A stretch of 64,000 nt of DNA, taken from Candidatus Saccharimonadota bacterium (lineage in GTDB: Bacteria > Patescibacteriota > Saccharimonadia > Saccharimonadales > Saccharimonadaceae). Both the position numbers and the translations under genes were made by a program. The notes beneath the pieces were generated by a model. It was not told where the DNA came from, did no database searches, and worked only from the letters and a program-made list of their open reading frames with translations. Positions 41,901 to 51,254 of the stretch are shown one piece after another. Numbering within the stretch: position 1 is the stretch's first letter; each line of letters opens with the position of its first letter. Location: contig JAFWLT010000006.1 in the NCBI GenBank assembly GCA_017510925.1, positions 1-64,000 on the forward strand, given 5' to 3'.

Positions 41901-42410
41901 ATGAAATCAGAAGCCAAACAAGCCAAAAAAACTGCGGATATCAAAGTTTCCAAGCGTGCCGGCAGATATCTTATAGTAGGTATTACTTTAACTCTTTTTA
42001 ACTATGGGTTATATGCGATTCTAGCAAATGTTATCTTCAATAACCAAGAGCTGATCTGGCTTTCTACTCTTATCTCTACCGTCGCCACTACTTTTTTGGC
42101 TTATTTTCTTCATTCCAAGATCACCTGGAAAGAACGTGACATCACCAAGGCTGCTATTTATAAATTTTTTATTTGGAATGCTATCCTTGCCTTTGCTATT
42201 GGTCCGTGGATCACTCAATTGTTTAGTTACATCACGCCACTTTATGACTTAGCTTACAATATTTGCCAAGCTATACACATTAATTTTACCTACGAATTCG
42301 TCCAAACTACCGGTGCTTTTGTGCTTGCTTCCGCCGTGATAATGGTAATAAATTTTCTATTCTATGATAAATTTGTGTTCGGCGAAAAACCAAATAAGGA
42401 GGAAAAATGA
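41901..42410 (+). CDS. gtrA: GtrA-family flippase-like membrane protein
   Basis: A 169-residue protein with four membrane spans (about 24-43, 52-71, 86-110 and 133-155), as in GtrA/PF04138. YLIVGITLTLFNYGLYAIL is the typical first span, and FLAYFLHSKITWKE between spans 2 and 3 is conserved. GtrA is thought to flip undecaprenyl-phosphate-glucose. The gene overlaps galE by 4 bases, linking the module to UDP-sugar supply. Confidence 0.9.
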   Translation: MKSEAKQAKKTADIKVSKRAGRYLIVGITLTLFNYGLYAILANVIFNNQELIWLSTLISTVATTFLAYFLHSKITWKERDITKAAIYKFFIWNAILAFAIGPWITQLFSYITPLYDLAYNICQAIHINFTYEFVQTTGAFVLASAVIMVINFLFYDKFVFGEKPNKEEK

Positions 42411-43408
42411 ATATTCTAGTTACTGGTGGCACAGGCTACATCGGTTCACATGTAGTTGTAGGTTTGTTAAAAAGTAGCTACAATGTAACAATTGTAGATA
42501 GCCTCATCAATAGCAAATCTTCCGTCCTAGAGAATATAGAAAAATTAGCCGGTAAAGCTCCAACTTTTTACCAAGAAAATCTCACTAATTTTAGTGCTCT
42601 AGAAAAAATTTTCAAAGACAACGAGTTTGATCTCGTTATTCATTTTGCTGGCCTTAAATCTGTTTCAGAATCTGTAGAAAAGCCAATTATGTATTATCAG
42701 CAAAATCTCACCGGCACTATCAACTTGCTCAAATGTATGCAAGAATTCCATGTAAAAAAAATCATTTTTTCTTCTTCTGCTACTGTTTATGGCAGTGGGA
42801 ACGCAGGCGAATGTATCGAGAATATGCCAACCGGTCAAGGTATTACCAATCCATACGGTAAGACTAAATATATGATTGAAGAAATCCTAAAAGACGTCTG
42901 CACTTCAGACCCAGAGTTTTCTGCTGTAGCCCTGCGTTATTTTAACCCAGTTGGCAATCACGAGTCTGGCCTTCTTGGCGAAGATCCAAACGGTATTCCA
43001 AACAACCTTATGCCTTACATTATGAAAGTCGCATCGGGCAAACTAGAAGAACTCTCTATTTATGGCAATGACTACGATACCCCAGATGGCACTTGTCGTC
43101 GCGATTTTATTCACGTAGTAGACTTAGCAAACGGCCATCTCGCTGCAATAAAAGCTCTGGAAGCCCCTGGCTTCAAGACTTACAATCTTGGCACTGGCAC
43201 CCCTACTTCAGTTCTAGAAATGGTAGAAACCTTCGAAAAAATCAGTGGCAAACCTCTCCCCCACAAATTTGTAGAACGTCGTCCTGGCGATCTTGCTGAA
43301 ATCTGGGCAAACCCTAAAAAAGCTGAGAATGAGCTAGGTTGGAAAGCAAATCTCACCATAGAAGATGCCATAAGAGACACTCTTTCTTTCCTAGAAAACC
43401 ACCAGTAA
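42407..43408 (+). CDS. galE: UDP-glucose 4-epimerase
   Basis: A 333-residue extended short-chain dehydrogenase. NAD binds at TGGTGYIGSHVV (residues 6-17), the catalytic Ser lies in SSATVYG (about 122-128) and Tyr-Lys in YGKTKY (about 150-155); RRDFIHVVDLANGH and a C-terminal RRPGDLAEIWANP substrate loop are present. It interconverts UDP-glucose and UDP-galactose (or the HexNAc forms). AAGGAGG precedes the ATG. Confidence 0.95.
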   Translation: MNILVTGGTGYIGSHVVVGLLKSSYNVTIVDSLINSKSSVLENIEKLAGKAPTFYQENLTNFSALEKIFKDNEFDLVIHFAGLKSVSESVEKPIMYYQQNLTGTINLLKCMQEFHVKKIIFSSSATVYGSGNAGECIENMPTGQGITNPYGKTKYMIEEILKDVCTSDPEFSAVALRYFNPVGNHESGLLGEDPNGIPNNLMPYIMKVASGKLEELSIYGNDYDTPDGTCRRDFIHVVDLANGHLAAIKALEAPGFKTYNLGTGTPTSVLEMVETFEKISGKPLPHKFVERRPGDLAEIWANPKKAENELGWKANLTIEDAIRDTLSFLENHQ

Positions 43409-43428
43409 TATGCTATAATGTAATATAT

Positions 43429-44241
43429 ATGGCTATACCTAATTTTCTGTATAAGAACAATCGTGTTCTCTTAAAAGAGCTCACCAAAACAGATTTCAAG
43501 CTTCGTTACCAAGGCTCAGTATTAGGTTATCTTTGGGCGCTACTTCGCCCTCTTATGATGTTTGCTATATTATATATAGTATTTGCTAAACTTCTTAGAT
43601 TCGGTGGCGACATTCCTCATTACCCAGTCTATCTTCTTACCGGCACTACTCTTTGGAGCTTCTTCACTGAATGCACCGGCCAAGGTATCCAAGCTATAGT
43701 TATGCGTGGCGACCTCATTCGCAAAATTTGTTTTCCTAAATACATCGTGGTCGTTTCTTCTACCCTCACTGCAGTGATTAATCTTTTAATTAATCTCGTA
43801 GTCGTGATCATTTTTGCTCTCATCAATGGTGTCAGCCCATCATGGACTTGGCTTCTAGTCCCAGTTTTGGTATTAGAATTATATACTCTTGCTCTTGGCA
43901 TCTCATTCTTACTTGGCGCTATCAACGTTAAGTATCGCGATGTCACTTCTATCTGGGATGTGCTCACTCAGGCACTCTTCTATGCCGTTCCAGTTATTTA
44001 TCCAATCAGCATGATCGCATCTACCTCTACTTTAGCTGCCAAAGCAATTCTTCTAAATCCAATCGCCCAGGTTATCCAAGACATTCGCTACTGTCTCATT
44101 ACAGATCAAACCGTCACTTCTTGGAGCTACATCAATAATCCATTTCTAAAAGCTATTCCTATCATTATCGTAGTTATTGTGTTGATTTGGGGTTCATGGT
44201 ATTTCCGTAAAAAATCTAAAAAATTCGCGGAGGAAATCTAA
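43429..44241 (+). CDS. ABC-2 polysaccharide export permease (Wzm/TagG type)
   Basis: A 270-residue polytopic permease with about six membrane spans. It starts with NFLYKNNRVLLKELTKTDFKLRYQGSVLGYLWALLRP, the amphipathic entry helix and first span typical of Wzm/TagG. It exports a finished lipid-linked polymer with the ATPase encoded next. I choose the ATG at 43429, 9 bases after TGCTATAAT; the open frame continues 30 codons upstream into galE, but that start has no support. Confidence 0.92.
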   Translation: MAIPNFLYKNNRVLLKELTKTDFKLRYQGSVLGYLWALLRPLMMFAILYIVFAKLLRFGGDIPHYPVYLLTGTTLWSFFTECTGQGIQAIVMRGDLIRKICFPKYIVVVSSTLTAVINLLINLVVVIIFALINGVSPSWTWLLVPVLVLELYTLALGISFLLGAINVKYRDVTSIWDVLTQALFYAVPVIYPISMIASTSTLAAKAILLNPIAQVIQDIRYCLITDQTVTSWSYINNPFLKAIPIIIVVIVLIWGSWYFRKKSKKFAEEI

Positions 44242-44984
44242 TGAAAGAAGAAACACCGGTAGTTATTTCCGTAAAAAATCTCCACAAAAGTTTTAGGCTC
44301 CCCACCGAACGCGCTGGTGGGCTCAAAAACGCTATCTTTAATCGCCTCAAAGGCATCAAAGGCTATAATACTCAAAAAGTATTAAACGGTATTAGCTTCG
44401 ACATCCATAAAAATGAGTTCGTTGGTATCGTCGGTAGAAACGGCTCTGGCAAATCAACTCTTCTTAAAACTCTTGCCAAAATTTATTTCCCAGAAAAAGG
44501 TTCTCTAGAAATTAACGGCACACTTATTCCGTTTATTGAGCTTGGTGTCGGTTTTAATCCAGAACTATCTGGCCGTGAAAATATTTATCTCAACGGTGCA
44601 CTCTTAGGTTTTTCTAATAAAGAAATGGATGCTATGTACGACGAAATTGTAGACTTCGCCGAGCTCCGCCCATTTATGGACCAAAAACTCAAAAACTTTT
44701 CTTCTGGTATGCAAGTTCGTTTGGCGTTCTCTATCGCCATTCGCGCTAAAGGCGACATCCTTTTACTCGACGAAGTTCTCGCCGTAGGTGATGCCGAATT
44801 CCAAAAGAAATGTAACGATTATTTTGCTGCCATCAAAGGCAAACAAACTGTTATTTTAGTCACTCACTCTATGGCTAATGTTCGCGAATTTTGCACCCGC
44901 GGTATTCTAATTGAAGATGGGAAAATCAAACTAGACTCCACTCCAGACAAAGTTGCCGATGCATATGAAAAACTGTGGGGATAA
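44241..44984 (+). CDS. ABC export ATPase (Wzt/TagH type), short form
   Basis: A 247-residue ATPase: Walker A GRNGSGKST (about residues 63-71), FIELGVGFNPELSGRENIYLNG (the Wzt/TagH-specific segment), signature NFSSGMQVRLAFS, Walker B ILLLDEVLAVGD. It lacks the C-terminal carbohydrate-binding domain of many Wzt proteins, so export probably does not depend on a terminal cap of the chain. GGAGG lies before the ATG, and the start shares a base with the permease stop. Confidence 0.94.
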   Translation: MKEETPVVISVKNLHKSFRLPTERAGGLKNAIFNRLKGIKGYNTQKVLNGISFDIHKNEFVGIVGRNGSGKSTLLKTLAKIYFPEKGSLEINGTLIPFIELGVGFNPELSGRENIYLNGALLGFSNKEMDAMYDEIVDFAELRPFMDQKLKNFSSGMQVRLAFSIAIRAKGDILLLDEVLAVGDAEFQKKCNDYFAAIKGKQTVILVTHSMANVREFCTRGILIEDGKIKLDSTPDKVADAYEKLWG

Positions 44985-44985
44985 A

Positions 44986-45711
44986 ATGGCATCACCAAAA
45001 GTACTAATTATTATTCCAGCCTATAACGAAGCCAAAAATATTGGCCCGGTTTTAGAGAGCCTCAAAAAAGATGTTTCTTTTGCTGATATCCTTGTTATCA
45101 ATGACCACTCTACCGACAACACCAAAGAAATCGTAGAAAAAAATGGGGTCAAATGTATCACCAATATCTTTAATATGCGTTATGCTTGGACTATTCAAAC
45201 CGGCATTAAATATGCAAAATACCATAATTATGACTACGCTATTTTTATGGATGCTGATGGTCAACATATCCCAAACGAGGCTGTAAAACTTTATGATGCT
45301 ATCATAAATACTCATTCGGATATTATTATTGGCTCTCGCTACATCAAAAAGACTGGCTACAAATGCCCATTTTTCCGTAAAATTGGCACTAAATTCTTTG
45401 CTGGTTTAGTCAGATTATTTACCGGCAAAAAAATTGCCGACCCTCTAAGTGGTTTTCAATGTATCAACAAAAAAGTTATAGATTTTTGGAGCAAATGTGG
45501 CAATTATCCAGAATATCCAGACGCCAGCCTTATTATAGAAATGATTCTAAGAGGCTACAAAATCACAGAAGTTCCCGTTAAGATGAAAAATCGCGAAAGT
45601 GGTGCTTCTATGCATTCTGGCATTTGGAAGCCCATCAAATATATGACCACGCAATTTTACACCTGTATCGTTACATTCGTAAAATATATTGGTAAAAGGA
45701 GAATCAAATGA
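44986..45711 (+). CDS. Family 2 glycosyltransferase (DPM1-like, soluble)
   Basis: A 241-residue GT-A enzyme: VLIIIPAYNEAKNIGPVLES, VINDHSTDNT, FMDADGQHIP (DXD, about 84-86), SGFQCINKKVI, MKNRESGASMHSG. It has no membrane spans of its own. It overlaps a DUF2304 gene by 4 bases; GT2/DUF2304 pairs are common, and the DUF2304 partner is thought to anchor or assist a polyprenyl-phosphate glycosyltransferase. The start chosen is the ATG directly after the Wzt stop, because the open frame upstream overlaps Wzt. Confidence 0.88.
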   Translation: MASPKVLIIIPAYNEAKNIGPVLESLKKDVSFADILVINDHSTDNTKEIVEKNGVKCITNIFNMRYAWTIQTGIKYAKYHNYDYAIFMDADGQHIPNEAVKLYDAIINTHSDIIIGSRYIKKTGYKCPFFRKIGTKFFAGLVRLFTGKKIADPLSGFQCINKKVIDFWSKCGNYPEYPDASLIIEMILRGYKITEVPVKMKNRESGASMHSGIWKPIKYMTTQFYTCIVTFVKYIGKRRIK

Positions 45712-46046
45712 CACCAATGAGCATTTTTTTAACTACAATAGCAATCTTAGTAATTTTGTATGTTCTAATTTCAATTAGGAGAAACAAACTAAGCCCAGCT
45801 AATTCATTTATCTGGATTGTTTTTTGTATTATATTGTTGGTTCTTTCTATCTGGCCGGCTTCACTGGATTGGTTAGCTAACCTTCTTGGTATTTCCTACC
45901 CACCAACTCTATTCCTTGCCATTGCTTTAGTTATCCTATTCATTATGAATTTTATTCAATCCAAAAAAATTGAAGACTTACAAAAGAAAATCATTGATCT
46001 CGGCCAAGAACTTAGCATCAAAAAAGATGACAATAATAAAAAATAA
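45708..46046 (+). CDS. DUF2304 small membrane protein
   Basis: A 112-residue protein with three membrane spans (about 3-19, 31-50 and 63-83) and a C-terminal helical, coiled-coil-like tail (IQSKKIEDLQKKIIDLGQEL). The RNKLSPANSFIWIVFCI region matches the DUF2304 pattern. Translationally coupled to the GT2 gene ahead, it is probably its membrane partner. The biochemical role is not established. Confidence 0.83.
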   Translation: MTPMSIFLTTIAILVILYVLISIRRNKLSPANSFIWIVFCIILLVLSIWPASLDWLANLLGISYPPTLFLAIALVILFIMNFIQSKKIEDLQKKIIDLGQELSIKKDDNNKK

Positions 46047-46050
46047 ATTT

Positions 46051-46968
46051 TTATTTTAGATTTATTAAATTCAGCTCAAAAAGTTCTTTGTGCTTTCTTA
46101 CTACCACTTGTAAAATTATTCCACAAATCGCCATCATCACTGCAATTATAGCCAAAAAACCTGCTACTATAAGTGATGGGAATTTTGGAACCATACCAGT
46201 GTCAAAATATTCCACCAGCACTGGAATCCCCAAAATTAATGCCAAAATTACTAATATAAAACTCAGTATTCCAAAAAACAACATTGGCTTGTGTTCCTCA
46301 AATAATCTTGCAATTGTCATAATGACTTTTGCGCCATCGCCAACTGTGTTTAATTTTGATTCGCTCCCCTCTTCACGATCCTTATAGCTAACTGGAATTT
46401 CCTCAATATAAAAATTCTTATCTAAAGCATGTATCGTCATTTCTGTTTCAATTTCAAACCCTTTCGAGAGAACAGGAAATGTTTTTACGAAATCCCTAGA
46501 GAATGCTCTTTCCCCAGTCATAATATCTTTAATATGGCTTCTAAAAATCATATTAATAAGAAATCTTACCAATTTATTCCCAAAGCCATGAAATCTACGT
46601 TTGTTTTCTTTAAAGTAAGTAGAAGAGAGTCTATCGCCTATTACCATATCTACGCCATCATCAAGCACCATCTTGCACATTTTTTTCGCTGAATCAGCTG
46701 GATAAGTCCCATCACCATCAATCATTAAATAACAATCTGCCTCGATGTCCTTAAACATACTTCTTACAACATTACCCTTACCTTGCCTATGTTCTTGCCT
46801 TACAATTGCGCCAGCCGATTTTGCAATTTTTGCCGTGTCATCCGTAGAGTTATTATCATACACATAGATATCAGCATCTGGCAATTCTTTCTTGTAGTCT
46901 CTTATTACACGTTCAATGGTTTTGCTTTCGTTATAGCATGGAATCAAAACGGCAATTTTATTTTTCAT
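46051..46968 (-). CDS. Polyprenyl-phosphate glycosyltransferase (GT2 with two C-terminal spans)
   Basis: A 305-residue enzyme: IAVLIPCYNESKTIERVI, VYDNNSTDDT, EHRQGKGNVVRSMF, MIDGDGTYPAD (DXD, about 91-93), MTGERAFSRDFV and GFEIETEMTIHA. Two membrane spans lie at about 231-252 and 268-292. This is the DPM1/DpgS-type pattern, transferring a sugar from a nucleotide donor to a polyprenyl phosphate. It is the last gene of the rhamnose operon, following rfbD with GAGG in the gap. Confidence 0.88.
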   Translation of the reverse strand: MKNKIAVLIPCYNESKTIERVIRDYKKELPDADIYVYDNNSTDDTAKIAKSAGAIVRQEHRQGKGNVVRSMFKDIEADCYLMIDGDGTYPADSAKKMCKMVLDDGVDMVIGDRLSSTYFKENKRRFHGFGNKLVRFLINMIFRSHIKDIMTGERAFSRDFVKTFPVLSKGFEIETEMTIHALDKNFYIEEIPVSYKDREEGSESKLNTVGDGAKVIMTIARLFEEHKPMLFFGILSFILVILALILGIPVLVEYFDTGMVPKFPSLIVAGFLAIIAVMMAICGIILQVVVRKHKELFELNLINLK

Positions 46969-47862
46969 CTACATTTCCTCTATATATCTCTTTACGGCAT
47001 CTTTCCATTCAGGCAAAGGTTCAAACCCAGCTTCAATAAGTTTAGATTTATCTAATCTAGAGTTGAATGGTCTTTTTGCTACAGTTTTACCAGCTTTTTT
47101 CTCGTACTCTTCTGTAGTTACAGGCACAACTTTTACATTCATATCGGCATCTTTGTAAATTTCTTCTGCAAAATCTGCCCAAGAAATATACCCACCTTCG
47201 TTAGTAGCGTGATAATAACCATATTTATCAGTTTCAATCATATCAACCAAAAGCCGTGCCAAATCATAAGTATAAGTAGGTGTACCTACCTGGTCTGCCA
47301 CTACTTCCACAACATCGTGCGTCTCTCCAACTTTAATCATCGTTTTAATAAAGTTGTTGCCGTTTTTACCAAATACCCATGCAATTCTTACAATAAAGTA
47401 TTTATCTAAAATCTTAGAGACTTCTAGTTCCCCATTCAATTTAGACTCACCGTATACATTGAGCGGAGCATAATCTTTGTCATCTGGTTGCCATGGTCTT
47501 TCGCCCTGGCCGTTAAACACATAATCCGTAGAAATATACATAAATTTAGCGTCTATTTCTTTCGCAGCTTTTGCTAAATTAGCTGTACCTTCTACATTCA
47601 CTGCCATTACCTTATCACGGTTATCTGGATCTTCTGCCCCATCTACATTAGTCCAAGCAGCACAATGCACAATTGCATCTGGTTTAATTTCAGAAACTAC
47701 TTCTGACACTTTTTCAGCATCAGTGATATCAAGAACTACATGTTCAAATTCTGCATCAGAGTCAGATCTATCAGCGCCAATTCCCTCGTGCCCACGGGAG
47801 GCAAGTTCCATCATTACGTCATAACCTAATTGCCCACTAGTTCCAGTTACTAATACTTTCAT
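46969..47862 (-). CDS. rfbD: dTDP-4-dehydrorhamnose reductase
   Basis: A 297-residue short-chain dehydrogenase that makes dTDP-L-rhamnose in the last step. Evidence: VTGTSGQLGYDVM (NADPH loop, about 4-16), HCAAWTNVDGAEDP, STDYVFNGQG and YGESKLNGE (catalytic Tyr-Lys), AWVFGKNGNNFIKTM. Full length. It overlaps rfbB by 4 bases. Confidence 0.96.
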   Translation of the reverse strand: MKVLVTGTSGQLGYDVMMELASRGHEGIGADRSDSDAEFEHVVLDITDAEKVSEVVSEIKPDAIVHCAAWTNVDGAEDPDNRDKVMAVNVEGTANLAKAAKEIDAKFMYISTDYVFNGQGERPWQPDDKDYAPLNVYGESKLNGELEVSKILDKYFIVRIAWVFGKNGNNFIKTMIKVGETHDVVEVVADQVGTPTYTYDLARLLVDMIETDKYGYYHATNEGGYISWADFAEEIYKDADMNVKVVPVTTEEYEKKAGKTVAKRPFNSRLDKSKLIEAGFEPLPEWKDAVKRYIEEM

Positions 47863-48890
47863 TTCTTTTCTCCATACATTTTATCGTAATAATTCTGATA
47901 TTCACCAGAAATAATTTCCTCCCACCAATCTTTGTGGTCTAGATACCATTGGATTGTCTTTACAATACCATTTTCGAATTTAGTTTCTGGCTCCCAGCCA
48001 AGTTCTCTTTGAATCTTAGCTGGATCAATTGCGTATCTTCTATCGTGGCCTTTTCTGTCTTCTACAAAAGTAATCAAACTTTCTGGTTTACCAAGTTCCT
48101 TCAAAATTAACTTTACAATTTCAATGTTGGATTTTTCGTTGTGACCACCTACATTATAAACTTCGCCTACGCAGTCGCCGTGGATAATCATATCAATGGC
48201 CTTACAGTGGTCTTCCACATATAGCCAATCACGTACGTTAAGGCCATCACCATATACAGGCAAAGGTTTATCGTGAAGTGCATTAATGATCATAAGAGGG
48301 ATTAATTTTTCTGGGAAATGGTATGGACCATAGTTATTAGAACATCTAGAAATAGAAACTGGTAACCCATAGGTTCTATGGTATGCCATCACCACGAGAT
48401 CTGCTGAAGCTTTGGAGGCAGAATATGGTGAAGAAGCGTGAAGATTAGTAGTTTCAGTAAAGAATAGATCTGGACGATCGAGTGGCAAATCACCATAAAC
48501 TTCATCCGTAGAAACTTGATGGAATCTCTTTACGCCATGTTTTCTACAAGCATCCATAAGAACTTGTGGCCCCAAAATGTTAGTTTGCAAAAATTCCTGT
48601 GGGTTCAAAATCGATCTATCCACGTGTGATTCTGCTGCAAAGTTTACTACAATATCTGGGTTTTCTTCTACAAATAGATTTTCTACAAGCTCTGCATCAC
48701 GAATATCACCTTTTACAAAACGGAAATTCTCGTTCTCCATTGCCTTTTTAAGTGTAGAAAGATTGCCTGCATAGGTAAGAGCATCCAGACATACAATCCT
48801 ATAAGCAGGATATTTTTTAAGCATGTAATATACAAAGTTAGAACCAATAAACCCGGCTCCACCTGTTACAATAATTGTTTTTTTGTCCAT
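47859..48890 (-). CDS. rfbB: dTDP-glucose 4,6-dehydratase
   Basis: A 343-residue enzyme of the second rhamnose step. It has the NAD loop TGGAGFIGSNFVYY (8-21), AAESHVDRS, STDEVYGDL (catalytic Asp-Glu after Thr), YSASKASADL (Tyr-Lys), RCSNNYGPYHFPEKLIPLMI, GLNVRDWLYVEDHC and GHDRRYAID. All hallmark motifs are present. AAAGGAGG precedes the ATG. Confidence 0.97.
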   Translation of the reverse strand: MDKKTIIVTGGAGFIGSNFVYYMLKKYPAYRIVCLDALTYAGNLSTLKKAMENENFRFVKGDIRDAELVENLFVEENPDIVVNFAAESHVDRSILNPQEFLQTNILGPQVLMDACRKHGVKRFHQVSTDEVYGDLPLDRPDLFFTETTNLHASSPYSASKASADLVVMAYHRTYGLPVSISRCSNNYGPYHFPEKLIPLMIINALHDKPLPVYGDGLNVRDWLYVEDHCKAIDMIIHGDCVGEVYNVGGHNEKSNIEIVKLILKELGKPESLITFVEDRKGHDRRYAIDPAKIQRELGWEPETKFENGIVKTIQWYLDHKDWWEEIISGEYQNYYDKMYGEKK

Positions 48891-48899
48891 AAACCTCCT

Positions 48900-49454
48900 T
48901 TAGAACTTAAATTTAAAATCTAGATTTTCTAACGTCGGGTGCTTCATATCTTTATCAGATAAAATCACTTCACCGTCTATTTCTGGCCACTCAATGTCAC
49001 AAGAATTATACATCACTCCACCTTCATCTTCTGGGTGATATACATCGTCGCATTTATAAGCAAACTCTGCAGTATCTGATACTACCAAAAATCCGTGTGC
49101 AAAACCACGTGGTATCATCAGCTGTTTTTTGTTATCGGCAGAAAGAAGCACACCAACCCATTTTCCATAAGTATCAGATCCTTCTCTAAGATCTACTGCC
49201 ACATCAAACACTTCACCAGAAAGTACTCTTACAAGCTTTGCCTGTGGATGGTTCTTCTGAAAATGGAGACCACGAAGTACACCTTTTCTAGAAGAAGACT
49301 GGTTGTCCTGCACAAAGTTATAATCAAGACCTGCTTCTTTAAATTCTTCTTCAGAGTAGGTTTCCATAAAATAGCCTCGTTCATCGCCATAAACAGTAGG
49401 CTCAATTACATATACGCCCTCAATATCAGTAACGTTAAACTTAAACTTTCCCAT
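48900..49454 (-). CDS. rfbC: dTDP-4-dehydrorhamnose 3,5-epimerase
   Basis: A 184-residue cupin epimerase: GVYVIEPTVYGDERGYFMETY, FVQDNQSSSRKGVLRGLHFQ (catalytic His in RGLHFQ), VFDVAVDLREGSDTYGKW, IPRGFAHGFLV. Full length. The ATG overlaps the rfbA stop (TAATG), so the two are translationally coupled. Confidence 0.96.
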   Translation of the reverse strand: MGKFKFNVTDIEGVYVIEPTVYGDERGYFMETYSEEEFKEAGLDYNFVQDNQSSSRKGVLRGLHFQKNHPQAKLVRVLSGEVFDVAVDLREGSDTYGKWVGVLLSADNKKQLMIPRGFAHGFLVVSDTAEFAYKCDDVYHPEDEGGVMYNSCDIEWPEIDGEVILSDKDMKHPTLENLDFKFKF

Positions 49455-50338
49455 TAGTCGTACATCTTCCTCTCTGCCACCTTAAAGAGATGCTTGCCAT
49501 AGGCAGTCTTCTTGTATTTGTTAGCAGCTTCAAGTAGTTTTTCTTCCGAGATCCAACCATGCTTAAAGGCGATTTCTTCTGGTGCTGCAATTTGAATACC
49601 TTGCCTATTCTGCACTACTCTCACAAAATCTGCTGCATCAGCCAAAGAATCTACGGTGCCAGTATCAAGCCAAGCAAATCCACGAGAAAGAAGTTGCACA
49701 TCTAGAAGCCCGTCATTTAGATACATTTCGTTCAGTGAAGTAATTTCAAGTTCGCCCCTATCAGATGGCACTACCTGACCTGCGCGATTAGATACATCGC
49801 CTGGGTAGAAATAAAGGCCAGTTACTGCATAATTACTCTTTGGGACTTCCGGTTTTTCTTCGATCGATACAGCGTGCCAGTCGGAGTCAAATTCCACCAC
49901 GCCAAATCTTTCCGGATCATTTACATAATAACCAAATACAGTAGCTCTACCGTTATTAGCGTTGTCTACTGCTGCTCTAAGAGTATCAGTGAACCCAGAA
50001 CCATAGAAAATGTTATCGCCAAGAATCATCGCACACGGCTCACCAGCAATAAACTCTTCACCAAGAATAAATGCCTGCGCAAGACCATCTGGAGAAGGCT
50101 GCATTTTATAAGAAAGGTTTATTCCCATAGCCGAACCGTCACCGAGTAGTCTCTCAAAATTAGGTAGATCCTCTGGTGTGGAAATAATCAAAATATCCCT
50201 AATCCCTGCAATCATCAGGGTAGTAAGTGGGTAATAAATCATTGGTTTATCATATACTGGGAGCATCTGTTTAGAGGTCCCAAGTGTAAGTGGGTAAAGC
50301 CTAGTTCCAGACCCACCGGCCAGAATAATTCCTTTCAT
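49454..50338 (-). CDS. rfbA: Glucose-1-phosphate thymidylyltransferase
   Basis: A 294-residue nucleotidyltransferase that starts dTDP-rhamnose synthesis. Evidence: [16 protein letters not shown] (about 3-18), [25 protein letters not shown] (metal Asp), VEEKPE-like [29 protein letters not shown]. Full length. It heads the A-C-B-D operon. A TATAAT with a 26-base leader and CGGAG ahead of the ATG gives it a leadered transcript. Confidence 0.97.
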   Translation of the reverse strand: MKGIILAGGSGTRLYPLTLGTSKQMLPVYDKPMIYYPLTTLMIAGIRDILIISTPEDLPNFERLLGDGSAMGINLSYKMQPSPDGLAQAFILGEEFIAGEPCAMILGDNIFYGSGFTDTLRAAVDNANNGRATVFGYYVNDPERFGVVEFDSDWHAVSIEEKPEVPKSNYAVTGLYFYPGDVSNRAGQVVPSDRGELEITSLNEMYLNDGLLDVQLLSRGFAWLDTGTVDSLADAADFVRVVQNRQGIQIAAPEEIAFKHGWISEEKLLEAANKYKKTAYGKHLFKVAERKMYD

Positions 50339-50356
50339 TAAAATAACTCCGATTAT

Positions 50357-51229
50357 TTATTTTATTATACCATATTTTTGCTTGATTCTCCCTAGTTCCA
50401 CCCCCATAGAATCAAGCACATCTTGACTTAAATCGTAGTTGTCCTTAAAATACTCGTGCATTTTTTCTAATTCTCTCACGTGCTCTATTCCACGCTTAGT
50501 AGCACTGCCTCCATGCACCCTGAAGAGATTTAACGACCTCTTATTATAAAAAATTTTACCATTCTCAAGAAGTTTAACATAAAGATACCAATCTCCTACC
50601 TGTTCAAATTTTTCTGCCAATTTCAGATATTTATGTAGTTCTGGCGTATTTTTAAATACTGCTGCCGACACGTTTGGAATTGTACACCTAATTGCCATAA
50701 TTTCTTCTATTTCTTTTTTACCAGGTCTAATGTAACTATTTTTAAAATGGCCAGTCCCTTCTCTGTCTCTAGACTTTCTAAAGTTTGGCATCATCAAAAT
50801 CCCATATTTATTTATAATAGCAGATTCAGAATAAGCCAGTACCACATCTTGGTCTTTTTCGAAGCCCTTCATCACCTCAGACAGAAAGTCTTTCCTAGCT
50901 ATATCATCAGCTTCTGCTATCCAAATATAGTCCCCTGTAGCTGCCTCCACCCCCTTTATCCACTGAGAAATTGCCTTACCAGAATTCTTTTTGTTCCAAA
51001 TCAATTTAATTCTCATCTCTGGCTTCATTCGTGATGCTTCTGCCACTGCTCTTTTTATCACTGTTTTACTATTATCGGTAGACGCGTCATCGAGCACAAT
51101 CAGCTCATAAACTGGATAAATCTGCTGTCCAATAGAGAGAATTCGCCTTTTAAGATATTTGGCATAATTGTAATTCGGCACAATCACCGAAATTTTTTTT
51201 GCTTTCCTTTTTATCTTCTCACCACTCAT
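50357..51229 (-). CDS. Family 2 glycosyltransferase
   Basis: A 290-residue GT-A enzyme: ISVIVPNYNYAKYLKRRI, VLDDASTDNS, NSGKAISQWIKGVEAA, WIAEADDIARKDF (acidic metal site, about 111-115). This WIAEADD variant is common in rhamnan-type and wall-polysaccharide transferases. It has no membrane span. The ATG at 51227-51229 lies 8 bases after TGATATAAT, so it has its own leaderless transcript. Confidence 0.88.
   Translation of the reverse strand: MSGEKIKRKAKKISVIVPNYNYAKYLKRRILSIGQQIYPVYELIVLDDASTDNSKTVIKRAVAEASRMKPEMRIKLIWNKKNSGKAISQWIKGVEAATGDYIWIAEADDIARKDFLSEVMKGFEKDQDVVLAYSESAIINKYGILMMPNFRKSRDREGTGHFKNSYIRPGKKEIEEIMAIRCTIPNVSAAVFKNTPELHKYLKLAEKFEQVGDWYLYVKLLENGKIFYNKRSLNLFRVHGGSATKRGIEHVRELEKMHEYFKDNYDLSQDVLDSMGVELGRIKQKYGIIK
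50364..50372 (-). promoter_or_regulatory. Extended -10 promoter of the rhamnose operon
   Basis: TGGTATAAT on the minus strand, inside the last codons of the preceding glycosyltransferase gene. It gives a leader of roughly 20 bases with CGGAG as ribosome site. No clear -35. Confidence 0.55.
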
Positions 51230-51254
51230 TATTTATAATTATATCACAGAGACA

